From NCBI RefSeq assembly GCF_003544835.1, contig NZ_CP032099.1:1178001-1242000 (forward strand): DNA of 64,000 bases, in the 5' to 3' direction. Below the pieces are notes generated by a model. The model was not told where the DNA came from and made no database searches. It saw only the letters and a program-made list of their open reading frames with translations. A program made the position numbers and the translations under genes. Numbering within the stretch: position 1 is the first letter of the stretch; each line of letters begins with the position of its first letter. Below, one piece after another: positions 37,966 through 47,209 of the stretch. The stretch is from Aliarcobacter skirrowii CCUG 10374 (GTDB taxonomy: Bacteria > Campylobacterota > Campylobacteria > Campylobacterales > Arcobacteraceae).

Positions 37966-38909
37966 TTTTAAAAAAGATTTTAATAGAGGATCAAAAAGAG
38001 TTATATAGGCACAAAAACTATCTTTTAAGCCTTGGATTAAAGTTTGATAGCGTAAATAAAATATACTCAAATAGTGAAGAGCTGGATTTTAATATTGAGT
38101 TTGAATTAGTAGAGTTTTTAAATAATAATAGTTTTGTTTATAAATTTATTGAAGAGAAAATTGTAGATTTTAAAAAACAAATTAGTGCAAAATATGAATC
38201 TTTTCAAATTGATGATAAAAATATATTTATTCAAGAGAGAAAAACAAATCAAAAACTCTATCTTATAAATATAGAGAAAAATAGATTAGCAATAATTGAT
38301 TTGAAAAAAGCTATTTTAAAAACTTATAAACTCTCAAAAGATAGTTTAGAAAGTAGCTCATCTTTGGCTATTTTAACTTTAGAAACACTAGCAAGTAACC
38401 AAGAAGATTTTGCTGAACTTTTCTCTATTTTTGCAATTTTACAAAATCAAAGTAGCGAAGAACTTCTATATTTAGACAAACTTAAAAAGTTTAAATATTT
38501 TTGTATTGCAAAAATTAAAGAGAAACAACAAGATATGTTTTTGTGCAACTGCGTAACTGGATTTTTCCCTGAAACTAAATTTTATATAAAAGGAAATAGA
38601 GTCTTTTCAGATTATACAAACTACTTTTTAACTTATGAACAAGAGATTAAAATATGGAAATATCTATATGAAAATAAAAAATTAGTAGGAGTTTTTAAAG
38701 AACCAACTTTAAATGAGCTATTTATTGGAAGAAAAATTTATACAATTGATGAGTATGGAAACAAAGTTAAAAGATTAATAAAATTTGCAAAAGAGATAGA
38801 AAAAGATAAAATTGAGATTACTTTAAGTGATGGAATTCATTCAAAAAAGTTAGCAAACTTATTTTTTAAAGATGATTTATTAAAAAGAGTTATTGAGGCT
38901 AGAGATTAG
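37962..38909 (+). CDS. Hypothetical protein in the FliK-like/FhlB operon
   Basis: 315 residues with no signal or membrane segment. Features: LKKILIEDQKELYRHKNYLL at the start, VNKIYSNSEELDFNIEFELV, a core with FLCNCVTGFFPETKFYIKGN, and a basic C-terminus. I cannot assign a family. The ATGA overlap with the FhlB-like gene suggests coupled translation and perhaps a related function in export or envelope assembly. It converges on the helicase gene across an 8-base gap. Confidence 0.6.
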   Translation: MILKKILIEDQKELYRHKNYLLSLGLKFDSVNKIYSNSEELDFNIEFELVEFLNNNSFVYKFIEEKIVDFKKQISAKYESFQIDDKNIFIQERKTNQKLYLINIEKNRLAIIDLKKAILKTYKLSKDSLESSSSLAILTLETLASNQEDFAELFSIFAILQNQSSEELLYLDKLKKFKYFCIAKIKEKQQDMFLCNCVTGFFPETKFYIKGNRVFSDYTNYFLTYEQEIKIWKYLYENKKLVGVFKEPTLNELFIGRKIYTIDEYGNKVKRLIKFAKEIEKDKIEITLSDGIHSKKLANLFFKDDLLKRVIEARD

Positions 38910-38917
38910 CCTATAAC

Positions 38918-41900
38918 TTAAAAACTTCTTTCTAAAACTATTTTACAAAGAGGGTGTTTAACTCTCTTTTTATTCTCTTTATCATACCAAAGCACCATAT
39001 ACTCAAGTAAACAAGATTTTAGTTTATACCCATTATCAAATTTTTCAGATATGAGTTTATTAAATTTTTTTGAAAAAACTGCAATAATTTTATTATTGTA
39101 CGTTAAACAATATTCACTATTTTTTTTACCAATCTCTAATTCTACTTGTGCAAACAGATTGTCTACTTTAGAATATTTTGTAAAATCATACCCAAGTTTT
39201 ATATCAGATAGTGACATAATATGAGTAAATCTTTTACTACTATTTATATACTCTTTATCATCATAAATATAATTTACAAAATCTTTTACTTCATCTCTTG
39301 TTTTTTCTGTTTTTAATATATTTAATTCACTTTTTGCTCTGGTCATTCCTACATATAAAACCCTTTTATCTAAATCAATATTTTTAAAACCATTTGCTAT
39401 TAAATATACCTTATCAAACTCTAAGCCTTTTGATTTATGAATTGTGGATACTATAATATTTCTTTTAAATTTTAAAAAATCCTCTAGTTTTAACTCTTCT
39501 AAATATGCTATCCATGAACCAATATTATAATCTTCTGCAAAATCGTTTAAAAATCTATCAACAATCTGAAAAACTAATCCTAAATTATTAGAGTTGCTAA
39601 ACCTCTGTTTTAATATATTTAAACTTTTTTCAAAATGAAGCTCTTTAAAACTAAATTTATCTTCTAAAAATGTTTGTAGTACCTCATCAAAAAACACAAT
39701 TTCTTCAATATTTTTTAGTTTAAATTTATCTCTATCTATTATATATCTTGCTTCTATATTATTCTCTTGAAAAAGAGAATAAATATTAATTACATCTTCA
39801 TTTGTTTTGGCTAATACTGCAATAGTTTGATTTTTATCTTCTAATTTAATCATATTTAACAAAGGAAGTTCTAAATTAGTAGTTTTAAATCTAAATAGAT
39901 TAACTAAGCCTTTATCTTTACTATGAGCATATAATTGATTAATTTTATATCTATTTGATATTTGTGTTGAAAAACTATTTGTATATTTAACTATATTTTG
40001 TTTACTTCTAAAATTACATAAAAGTTCATACTGTTTATATGATGTATCATCTTCTATATCTCTAAATTCTTCTTTAAATTTATCTATAAACTCTACTTTT
40101 GAACCATTAAACTCCATTATACATTGATCATCATCTCCAACTGCTATTACTTTCATATCATCATTTGATTTATAAATAGCCTTTATAAATTCAAAACTCT
40201 CTTCATTTATATCTTGATATTCATCTAATACTAATACAGCAATATGAGGAAGTAATATTTTTCCTTCATTTATACTTTTAGTAGCCTCTTTGATTGACTC
40301 TTTTAATATCTCTTCGCTTCCATTTACAACTCTAGCTATCAATTTTAAAGCATAAGAGTGAAATGTCTGTATCTCTACTTCATAAGATAACATTCCCATA
40401 AGTTCATATAATCTTGATTTAAACTCCAACTTAGCTGTTTTAGAAAATGTTAACATCATAAACTGTTCTGGTTTTATATCTTCTGTTAAAATTAAAGAGG
40501 CTATTTTATGCACTAATACTTTTGTCTTACCACTTCCTGGACCAGCTAAAATCATCATTGCTTTTGTAGTCGTATCTTGGATAATAAGTTTTTGATTACT
40601 CTGCATCTGTTCAAAAATTTTATTATATCTTTTTTGTGTTATTGGTTTAGATATCTTCTCTTTTAATAACTTATATTTATCTTTAAAAAGTTCATAAGAG
40701 AGAGTAAAATAGTCTGTTAAAAATTGTTTTGCTTTATAGCTATCATCTTTTAATCTTTTTGCATATTCACCCATAATATGAATAGACTCTATTTTTGTTT
40801 GATAGTATAAATCTAATCTATTTTTATACTCATTAATTGTATATTTTCTTTTTGTTTGAGTTTTTTGCTCTTTTTTTATCTCCATTGGAGAGTAGTTTAT
40901 AAATCTTCCTCTTAAAAGCTTTATTACTTCTAAATGATGAAGATATAAAAGTGTTTTATCTATCTCTTCAATTTTATATTGATTATTTAAAACATCTTTT
41001 AACTCTTGTAAAGAGAAAAATATCTCATTTTTATTTTTTTCAAACTCTATACTTTTATAAAAATATTTTAAAATATCATCTGAAATTTTATGATACTTAT
41101 TTATTTTCAAATATATACCTTCTTTGTTTAAAAATTCAAAATGCCATAGATCTTGCTCTCTATTTAATCTTTTAAATATAAAATGTGATTTATCTACCCA
41201 AGTTTTAATAATAGATTTAATTAGAGGTGTACTATTATTATCTATTTTATTATTTACAAATAAAAGCTCATTTAAATCTCTAATTAATACTCTATTACTA
41301 AATAAAGAGTCTAAATGTTGAAATATTAGTAACTCTATCTCTTTTATATTTTTAAATATCTGTAAACTATTTTTAAATATCTCTAAACTTAAATCTTTAC
41401 TCTCACCCAATAATCCAAACTCTTTTAATCGATTAATTGCTACTATTAATGTTGTTTTATCATAACCTAAAAGATATGCAAGTTCATCAACTTGAACAGC
41501 CTCAGGTTTTCCTCTACCCAATATATTTTGCATAACTAAAATTAGCTTCTGTTTATCATCTTCACTATAATTTGACTTCTCTAGCTTATCATGTAATTTT
41601 TCCATACTCTTTGAAGCAATAGAATCTGCAAAAAAACTTGTTTTATTTCTTCCTCTATTTATATAACCTTCTCTTTCTAACTCAAGTAAAACTGTTTTTA
41701 CTTTTGTTCTATAGTCCTCTTTATTATCTTCAACATCCCAACCAGCTTCTTTAGCTAATTCAAATGAAGTTTTATATAAAACTTCACCTTTTGATTTTTT
41801 TATTACCATAAAAATTGAGTTTATTTCACTTGCAGTTAATTTAGTTCTAGTTAATGTAGAAAAGTGTTTATCTAAATCATTTTCATCAAATAGTATTGGA

Positions 41901-43693
41901 CAAGTTGCATTTAATTTTTCATCTCTTGCACCTCTTCCAGCCTCTTGTGAATAGTTTTCAAGACTATCTGAAATTTCATAATGAATTACATTTGTAATAT
42001 TTGGCTTATCTACACCCATACCAAAAGCTGTTGTTGCTACAATCACATCTATTTCATTATCTATGTACTCTTTTAAAATTTTCATTTTTTCTTGAGAATC
42101 TATTTTAGAGTGAAATGATTTTACAACTTTACCTGTATCAATTGCTAATTTTTTTGCAGTATCATCACATTTTGAAGTAGATGTAGGAATATATACCAAA
42201 GTTGAACCATTATGTGATTTGATTAAATTAAGTAACTCATTATATTTATTCTCACTATTTGTAGAAATTGATTTATATTGAAGATTTTTTCTCTCTGGAA
42301 CAGCTAAATATTTTGATAGTTCAATATTTAATCCAGTGTAGAAATAATCTTCAATATCTTTTATTACACTAGGTTTTGCAGTTGCAGTAAAACAAGATAT
42401 TGGAATATTTTTTTGATAAGGCTTCTCTTTTAATAAATCCTTTATAAATTCACATATATAGTAATAATCTTGTCTAAAATCATTTCCCCAAGTAGATAAA
42501 CAGTGTGCTTCATCTATTACAAATCTCTCTATTAATCTATTTTTTAGAATTTTAAATATAGTATTTGATCTTAATGACTCTGGAGCAATATACAAAATAT
42601 CTGCTTCACCATTAATAACTTTTTCAACTGCTTCATTTCTTTCCAAAGGACTCATAAAACCACTTATTGCCACAGCTTTATAGTTTGCAACTTTTTGCTG
42701 AAAAGATTTTATATGATCTTCAATCAAAGCTTGCAAAGGAGAAATTACAACTGTTAAACTTTTATATGCACCAGACTTTATAACAGCTGGAAGCCAAAAA
42801 CAAAATGTTTTACCTCCACCTGTTGGCAAAATTGCCAAGAATGATTCATTATTTAAAGAAGCTTCAATAATCTGTTTTTGTGAAACTGATTGACTATCTA
42901 ATAAATTTGCATTTAATCTAGGAAATTCTCTAAAACTAGATATTCCAAATATCTCTTTTGAGTAATCCAAAAGTCTATTTATAGAGTTTTTGCTTGAATA
43001 ACATAATTTTTTTTGTATCTCAACAATATTTGGATATGAAAATAAAATTTTTGGTGGATGAGATTTTATCTCAATATATGGTGTAATTAAAGCAATAATG
43101 TAAGCTAACTCAAATTTATTATTAGTAAGTAACTCTTTTAAGTATTCAAAATCAACAATCGTTTTAGAATGTTCTTCTCTTATTAATAAGAATAATCTAT
43201 CTGAATCTATAAGGTCTAAACTATTATCAATTTGTATATACTCAAAAAAACCTTTGAAATATAAATTATCATGCAAAAGAGAAAAAAATATATTTTTTGT
43301 ATTATTTGGAAGTGTATGAAATCTCTCTAATATTTTATTAAATAGTATAGTAGTGATTTTAGAATCTTCTACTGGATTATTTTCAAAATTATCTTCACTC
43401 TTATAATCTTTAGGTAAGCTATGTAATGTTTTTTCACTAAAAAACAACAAAGATAGTGGTAAAGTATCTATAATATTATAAAAATTTTCTAAATTATTTA
43501 ATGTTGTATTTTTTAATAGTTGTAAATCATAATCTATAAAGTTGTGTCCAGCTATAAAATTTGATTTTGTAGCAGATAAAAAATCAATAACTTCTTTAAG
43601 TGATGAAGTTTTTAATTCTAAATCTTTAAACACAAGACCCATTTCTCGTATTTTTTTACTATTTATATCAGCCTCAATATCAAAAAAAATCAT
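38918..43693 (-). CDS. Exonuclease-RecQ-UvrD fusion helicase
   Basis: A 1591-residue three-part protein. Residues 1-115 resemble a DEDDh exonuclease (DIEAD 5-9; HNFIDYDLQLL about 50-60; NPVED about 106-110 where a His is expected but Asn is present). Residues 285-700 are a RecQ helicase: AILPTGGGKT (287-296), DEAHC (about 393), TAFGMGVDKP, YSQEAGRGAR, with a zinc or winged-helix region after. From about 1040 is a UvrD/Rep helicase: LAGPGSGKTKVL, VLDEYQDINEESFEF, VGDDDQCIMEFNG, STIHKSKGLEFDKVY, LYVGMTRAKSEL. The C-terminus is unassigned. Such RecQ-UvrD fusions occur in scattered bacteria and may act in recombination or defence. It lies just outside the tRNA fragment. Confidence 0.85.
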   Translation of the reverse strand: MIFFDIEADINSKKIREMGLVFKDLELKTSSLKEVIDFLSATKSNFIAGHNFIDYDLQLLKNTTLNNLENFYNIIDTLPLSLLFFSEKTLHSLPKDYKSEDNFENNPVEDSKITTILFNKILERFHTLPNNTKNIFFSLLHDNLYFKGFFEYIQIDNSLDLIDSDRLFLLIREEHSKTIVDFEYLKELLTNNKFELAYIIALITPYIEIKSHPPKILFSYPNIVEIQKKLCYSSKNSINRLLDYSKEIFGISSFREFPRLNANLLDSQSVSQKQIIEASLNNESFLAILPTGGGKTFCFWLPAVIKSGAYKSLTVVISPLQALIEDHIKSFQQKVANYKAVAISGFMSPLERNEAVEKVINGEADILYIAPESLRSNTIFKILKNRLIERFVIDEAHCLSTWGNDFRQDYYYICEFIKDLLKEKPYQKNIPISCFTATAKPSVIKDIEDYFYTGLNIELSKYLAVPERKNLQYKSISTNSENKYNELLNLIKSHNGSTLVYIPTSTSKCDDTAKKLAIDTGKVVKSFHSKIDSQEKMKILKEYIDNEIDVIVATTAFGMGVDKPNITNVIHYEISDSLENYSQEAGRGARDEKLNATCPILFDENDLDKHFSTLTRTKLTASEINSIFMVIKKSKGEVLYKTSFELAKEAGWDVEDNKEDYRTKVKTVLLELEREGYINRGRNKTSFFADSIASKSMEKLHDKLEKSNYSEDDKQKLILVMQNILGRGKPEAVQVDELAYLLGYDKTTLIVAINRLKEFGLLGESKDLSLEIFKNSLQIFKNIKEIELLIFQHLDSLFSNRVLIRDLNELLFVNNKIDNNSTPLIKSIIKTWVDKSHFIFKRLNREQDLWHFEFLNKEGIYLKINKYHKISDDILKYFYKSIEFEKNKNEIFFSLQELKDVLNNQYKIEEIDKTLLYLHHLEVIKLLRGRFINYSPMEIKKEQKTQTKRKYTINEYKNRLDLYYQTKIESIHIMGEYAKRLKDDSYKAKQFLTDYFTLSYELFKDKYKLLKEKISKPITQKRYNKIFEQMQSNQKLIIQDTTTKAMMILAGPGSGKTKVLVHKIASLILTEDIKPEQFMMLTFSKTAKLEFKSRLYELMGMLSYEVEIQTFHSYALKLIARVVNGSEEILKESIKEATKSINEGKILLPHIAVLVLDEYQDINEESFEFIKAIYKSNDDMKVIAVGDDDQCIMEFNGSKVEFIDKFKEEFRDIEDDTSYKQYELLCNFRSKQNIVKYTNSFSTQISNRYKINQLYAHSKDKGLVNLFRFKTTNLELPLLNMIKLEDKNQTIAVLAKTNEDVINIYSLFQENNIEARYIIDRDKFKLKNIEEIVFFDEVLQTFLEDKFSFKELHFEKSLNILKQRFSNSNNLGLVFQIVDRFLNDFAEDYNIGSWIAYLEELKLEDFLKFKRNIIVSTIHKSKGLEFDKVYLIANGFKNIDLDKRVLYVGMTRAKSELNILKTEKTRDEVKDFVNYIYDDKEYINSSKRFTHIMSLSDIKLGYDFTKYSKVDNLFAQVELEIGKKNSEYCLTYNNKIIAVFSKKFNKLISEKFDNGYKLKSCLLEYMVLWYDKENKKRVKHPLCKIVLERSF

Positions 43694-43895
43694 AATTTTT
43701 CCAATTTAATTATTTATGAAATTTTGTCTTTTAAGGAGAATAAATATAATAAATTTTAATAAAGTATAAAACTTTTACCCCTTAACCGTTTTATCAAAAT
43801 TAATTTACGATTATTATACTTTAATTTACTTTATTATAGATTTTATGTAATCTTATTTTGTGAAATATAATTAATATTGTTTAAAAGTTTTATGA

Positions 43896-43938
43896 TGGCG
43901 ACCCCAGCATGATTCGAACACGCGTCATTAGGAGGAAA
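43896..43938 (-). repeat. 3' tRNA fragment: candidate attachment site of the island
   Basis: On the minus strand the end is a perfect T-arm (GCGTG, loop TTCGAAT, CATGC), then TGGGGTC, G and CCA, i.e. T-stem, 3' acceptor strand, discriminator and CCA of a tRNA. Before it stands CTCCTAATGAC, which cannot complete an anticodon arm, and no D-arm or 5' acceptor follows upstream. It is therefore a displaced 3' end, as left by tyrosine recombinases that integrate in tRNA genes. The remaining sequence from 43694 to 44079 holds only AT-rich spacer, with short repeats of ATATTTAC near 44040 that could be recombinase arm sites. Confidence 0.7.
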
Positions 43939-44079
43939 TCTTTATGTCTTATATATTCATTTATTTACAATTTTAAATACATAGTCCTATTTATAAGAGT
44001 TTTAAGTTTTTATATATTAGTATTCACTCTATATATTTACAAATATTTACACTAATATTTGACACCTAAAAGGACACCA

Positions 44080-45162
44080 TTGGCAATACCAAAAACTACA
44101 AAAACAATTTATCCAGGAATAAGATTTTATCAAGATAGTATTAAAGGTAAAGTATTTGTTGCTACTTTTACAATCAATAGCAAGAAGTATAGAAAAATTA
44201 TTGGCTATGAGAATGATGAATTTAAAACAAATGCAAAAATTGCATTTTTAAAAAAAGAAGAGTTAAAAAATGATATTTTAAATAACAACTATATAAAAAA
44301 AGATTTAACTTTTAAAGAGCTATTTAAAATATATATAGAACATTTAGAAAATTCTAAATCAGTATCTAGTAGAACAATTTTAACAAAACAAAGCAATTAT
44401 AAAACTCATTTTAAACCTGTGTTTGATAATTTATATATTAATAATATACAAGCTTTTCAGATTCAAAATTTAGCTAATACTTTATTAAAATCAAAAGCTC
44501 CAAAAACTGTTGATAATTTATTAGCTGACCTATCTGCTATTTTTAAATATGCCATGAAAAATAAATATATAACTAATAATCCAGTTTTATTAGTAGATAA
44601 ACCAAAATATGACAATTTAAGAGATTATCCATTAAACATAGATGAATCAAAAAGATTATTTAGAGCTATTATAGATTTTAAAGAACCATTATACAAAGAG
44701 ATATTTACATTTTTACTTCATGGTAGAAGAAAAGATGAAGTTCTTAGTTTAACTTGGGATATGATTGATTTAGAGAAAAGAGTTTATTACATTGGATTTG
44801 AGATTAACAAAGCTAAAAAAAATATGAGTTATGAGATTACAGATGAACTGTATGAAATTTTATCAAATAAAGAAGATAAAACTGGTTATGTTTTTAAATC
44901 TTTAGTAACTGGAGATAAAGTTAAAAATCTAAGATGGGCTTGGAAAAGAATATTGGAAGCTGCTGAAATTACAAAACCTATAAGAATACATGATTTAAGA
45001 CATTTAATTGGTGAAATATCATTAAATGAAACAGATAATAGTATGGAAGTAGTTGCTGCTATTTTAGGACATAGTTCTACTCGCCCTACTCGTAGATATG
45101 CAAAAGTTCAACAAAAAGTAGCAGCTCAAGGATTGAAAAAAGTTTTTGATACTTTGAAGTAA
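44080..45162 (+). CDS. Tyrosine recombinase (phage-type integrase)
   Basis: 360 residues from a TTG at 44080, preceded by AAAGGACACCA (a TTG 7 codons earlier is in frame but lacks this). An N-terminal arm-binding region, a SAM-like core-binding domain (LTFKELFKIYIEHLENSKSV) and a catalytic domain are in order. Catalytic residues are seen: Arg in LHGRRKDEVLSL (about 215), HDLRH (about 303), GHSST and Tyr in TRRYAKV (about 340). It directs integration and excision at the adjacent tRNA fragment. Being next to the fragment and reading inwards is typical of islands in tRNA genes. Confidence 0.93.
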   Translation: MAIPKTTKTIYPGIRFYQDSIKGKVFVATFTINSKKYRKIIGYENDEFKTNAKIAFLKKEELKNDILNNNYIKKDLTFKELFKIYIEHLENSKSVSSRTILTKQSNYKTHFKPVFDNLYINNIQAFQIQNLANTLLKSKAPKTVDNLLADLSAIFKYAMKNKYITNNPVLLVDKPKYDNLRDYPLNIDESKRLFRAIIDFKEPLYKEIFTFLLHGRRKDEVLSLTWDMIDLEKRVYYIGFEINKAKKNMSYEITDELYEILSNKEDKTGYVFKSLVTGDKVKNLRWAWKRILEAAEITKPIRIHDLRHLIGEISLNETDNSMEVVAAILGHSSTRPTRRYAKVQQKVAAQGLKKVFDTLK

Positions 45163-45223
45163 AATTCTATTAACTATAAATGATAAAATAATAGCAATTA
45201 GTATAATATATTTTCATTTTTAC

Positions 45224-45237
45224 ATATCAATTGATAT
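45224..45237. promoter_or_regulatory. 14-bp perfect palindrome upstream of the 84-residue gene
   Basis: ATATCAATTGATAT, 40 bases before the ATG at 45278, with a half-related TATCAATTATAAT just after. It looks like an operator of a dimeric repressor. The DNA from 45163 to 45277 contains nothing else recognised. Confidence 0.4.
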
Positions 45238-45277
45238 AATAGTATCAATTATAATAAATATTTAAGGAATTTAATAT

Positions 45278-45532
45278 ATGAGTATTAATAAATATAATCC
45301 AATGTTGTTATCTACTATTAATAGTTCTATTGGTGATAAAAAATTACATTTTACAGTTGAAAAACTTCTAAGCTTATTTAATAAAGAATATAATGCATTT
45401 ACAGAACTAGAAAAATATGCCATTGAAATTATTCAAACGGAAGCAACAATCCAGGAAATAAATAATTTCAAAAAAAATTTTAAGATAAATTCTGAAAATA
45501 TTGATTATTTATTATCGTGCCAACCTTACTAG
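45278..45532 (+). CDS. Hypothetical small protein (84 residues)
   Basis: A soluble, mostly helical protein, no signal, no known family. Segments include LHFTVEKLLSLFNKEYNAF and EKYAIEIIQTEATIQEI. The ribosome binding site is AAGGAATTTAAT. It lies between the integrase and the convergent HNH gene, within the element, so a regulatory or accessory role is possible. Composition resembles other island genes. Confidence 0.5.
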   Translation: MSINKYNPMLLSTINSSIGDKKLHFTVEKLLSLFNKEYNAFTELEKYAIEIIQTEATIQEINNFKKNFKINSENIDYLLSCQPY

Positions 45533-45543
45533 AAGTTAAAAAT

Positions 45544-46824
45544 TTAATATTTGCGTATAATTTCTTTATATAGATTAATCGCTTCTAATTTAACATATAA
45601 ATTATTTGATAAAAACTTTACATATATTTCTTCTTTTAAAAATAATTCCATTGTTAATGTATTTTTATAGTAATTAAATACTATATCTTTTGCATATTTA
45701 AAAAATATTTCTTCAATATCTTTATATTTAATAATATAATTCATATCAAAAAATACAATTTGTTTATTAATACAAAAAAGTTCTTCATTTATTTTTCCTA
45801 ATTTACAACATTTATCATATTCCAATTTATTTTTAAAATGATATAAAAATTTAACTTCTTCTTTTCCTGAAATACTTTTAAATAATTGAAATATATCTAG
45901 TTTTTCATAATTTTTTTTATTTAAATTATTAAATAAAAAAAATATGTTATTATGAAAATAAAACCTATCAGTTAATTTAACAGCTATTGTAAAAAGTTTA
46001 TATAATGATACAATACAAACCATTCCTATATTAGGAATACAATTTAATACTAAAATATGTCTTTCCTTATTTAAATCCACTATGTCTTCAAACATTTTCA
46101 TCAAATCTTTACTTAAGATACCATCTCCTATAAAAAATTTATCAATTTTTTCATAGTCAATTTTATGTCCTTTGCATATATTGTATAAATTTCTTGATAT
46201 TTCTACAGCTATTTCATCACTAAAATAATCTTTAATTGTATCTACTGCAAACTCATAAGCAATTTTTAGTAAAGCAATTTTAAAGTCTATAGTATTAAAA
46301 GTTCTTTCCATTTTAATTAAAGGTTGAAAACTTATAATTTCATTTGTTTGTTCAGCTAATATTTTATCAATATCAAACCCAATATTTTTTCTTTTTTTAA
46401 TATCAGATAGTATTTTTTTTAGTTTATTCTTATCTGCATAATCTAGTTGTATTTTAATATTTGTTCCATTTGAAATATCTTCTGTACATACCTTTGGAAT
46501 TAGATATGTATTCAGTTTACCTTCAGAATTTAGATTTATTCTAACCTTTGTATCCTCATGATCCATTAGTATATGAGTACCTTCAAATGGATTTGGTATA
46601 TTACCCTTTTTACCTCTTATTTTTAATTCATATCTTAATAAATCAGCTAAATAATGATTTACTAACTTGTTATCTACATTATTACCTAATCCTGAATTAC
46701 ATTCTTTGCAAACAGAAAAAATGTGATAATACCCACCTATAGAATCTGGTATTACATGTTCATCTGAAAACTTATTGCCATTTTTAAATTCATTTTCATC
46801 TATTCTACATATTATACATTTCAT
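45544..46824 (-). CDS. HNH endonuclease-domain protein
   Basis: 426 residues. The N-terminus is an HNH module of the HNH_5 type: CIICRIDENEF, DEHVIPDSIGGYYHI with the catalytic His, and CKECNSGLGNNVD. The remaining 350 residues are helical (FKIALLKIAYEFAVDTIKDY, and more), with no clear family. Stand-alone HNH proteins of this size on mobile elements often act in defence against phage or plasmids, but some are homing-type. It lies directly beside the integrase operon, convergent with the 84-residue gene. Confidence 0.7.
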   Translation of the reverse strand: MKCIICRIDENEFKNGNKFSDEHVIPDSIGGYYHIFSVCKECNSGLGNNVDNKLVNHYLADLLRYELKIRGKKGNIPNPFEGTHILMDHEDTKVRINLNSEGKLNTYLIPKVCTEDISNGTNIKIQLDYADKNKLKKILSDIKKRKNIGFDIDKILAEQTNEIISFQPLIKMERTFNTIDFKIALLKIAYEFAVDTIKDYFSDEIAVEISRNLYNICKGHKIDYEKIDKFFIGDGILSKDLMKMFEDIVDLNKERHILVLNCIPNIGMVCIVSLYKLFTIAVKLTDRFYFHNNIFFLFNNLNKKNYEKLDIFQLFKSISGKEEVKFLYHFKNKLEYDKCCKLGKINEELFCINKQIVFFDMNYIIKYKDIEEIFFKYAKDIVFNYYKNTLTMELFLKEEIYVKFLSNNLYVKLEAINLYKEIIRKY

Positions 46825-47013
46825 TTATTCTCATTATTTATTTCTATTATTTATAATAACTAAAATAATACAATTTAATATTATAAAATCATATTTATTT
46901 TAAAATTAAAATGTAGCTGTTACTTTTATATGAAACTTTGTAATTGTAACTCTGTATTTGTAGCAAAAAGATTTTTCTAGCTATCTTCATATAATGCTTT
47001 CGACTGCTAAGTG

Positions 47014-47151
47014 GTATAAATTTTTTATACCTCCCCATATTTTTTATTTATTTCACCCAGTATAAATTTTTTATACCACCTAGTATAATTTATTTATTTT
47101 GACTAGTATAAATTTTTTATACCACCCAATATAAAATTTTTATACTTCTTT
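47014..47151. repeat. Six tandem 23-bp iteron-like repeats
   Basis: Exactly contiguous 23-base units start at 47014, 47037, 47060, 47083, 47106 and 47129. Units 1, 3 and 5 share GTATAAATTTTTTATACC, then a 5-base C-rich tail (ACCTA, ACCCA, TCCCC). Units 2, 4 and 6 are diverged copies of the same pattern. Each good copy has inverted arms GTATAAA and TTTATAC with a T3 gap. They lie 59 bases before the 135-residue gene, in a 385-base gap (46825-47209) that otherwise shows only AT-rich DNA. They suit an iteron origin or a cooperative operator array. Confidence 0.8.
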
Positions 47152-47209
47152 TTTTAATTTCCAAATTCTTCTAATATTCCGTTTATATAGTACGATATAA
47201 AGGGAATAT

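Noticed and set aside
38918-43693. The RecQ-UvrD gene as cargo of the same island
   Set aside because: It lies on the far side of the tRNA fragment from the recombinase, so it is outside the element as defined here.
43896-43938. A functional tRNA gene
   Set aside because: Only T-arm, 3' acceptor strand and CCA are present; there is no D-arm, anticodon arm or 5' acceptor strand.
47014-47151. A short CRISPR array
   Set aside because: The 23-base units are contiguous with no spacers, alternate strong and weak copies, and no cas gene is near; iteron-like repeats fit better.
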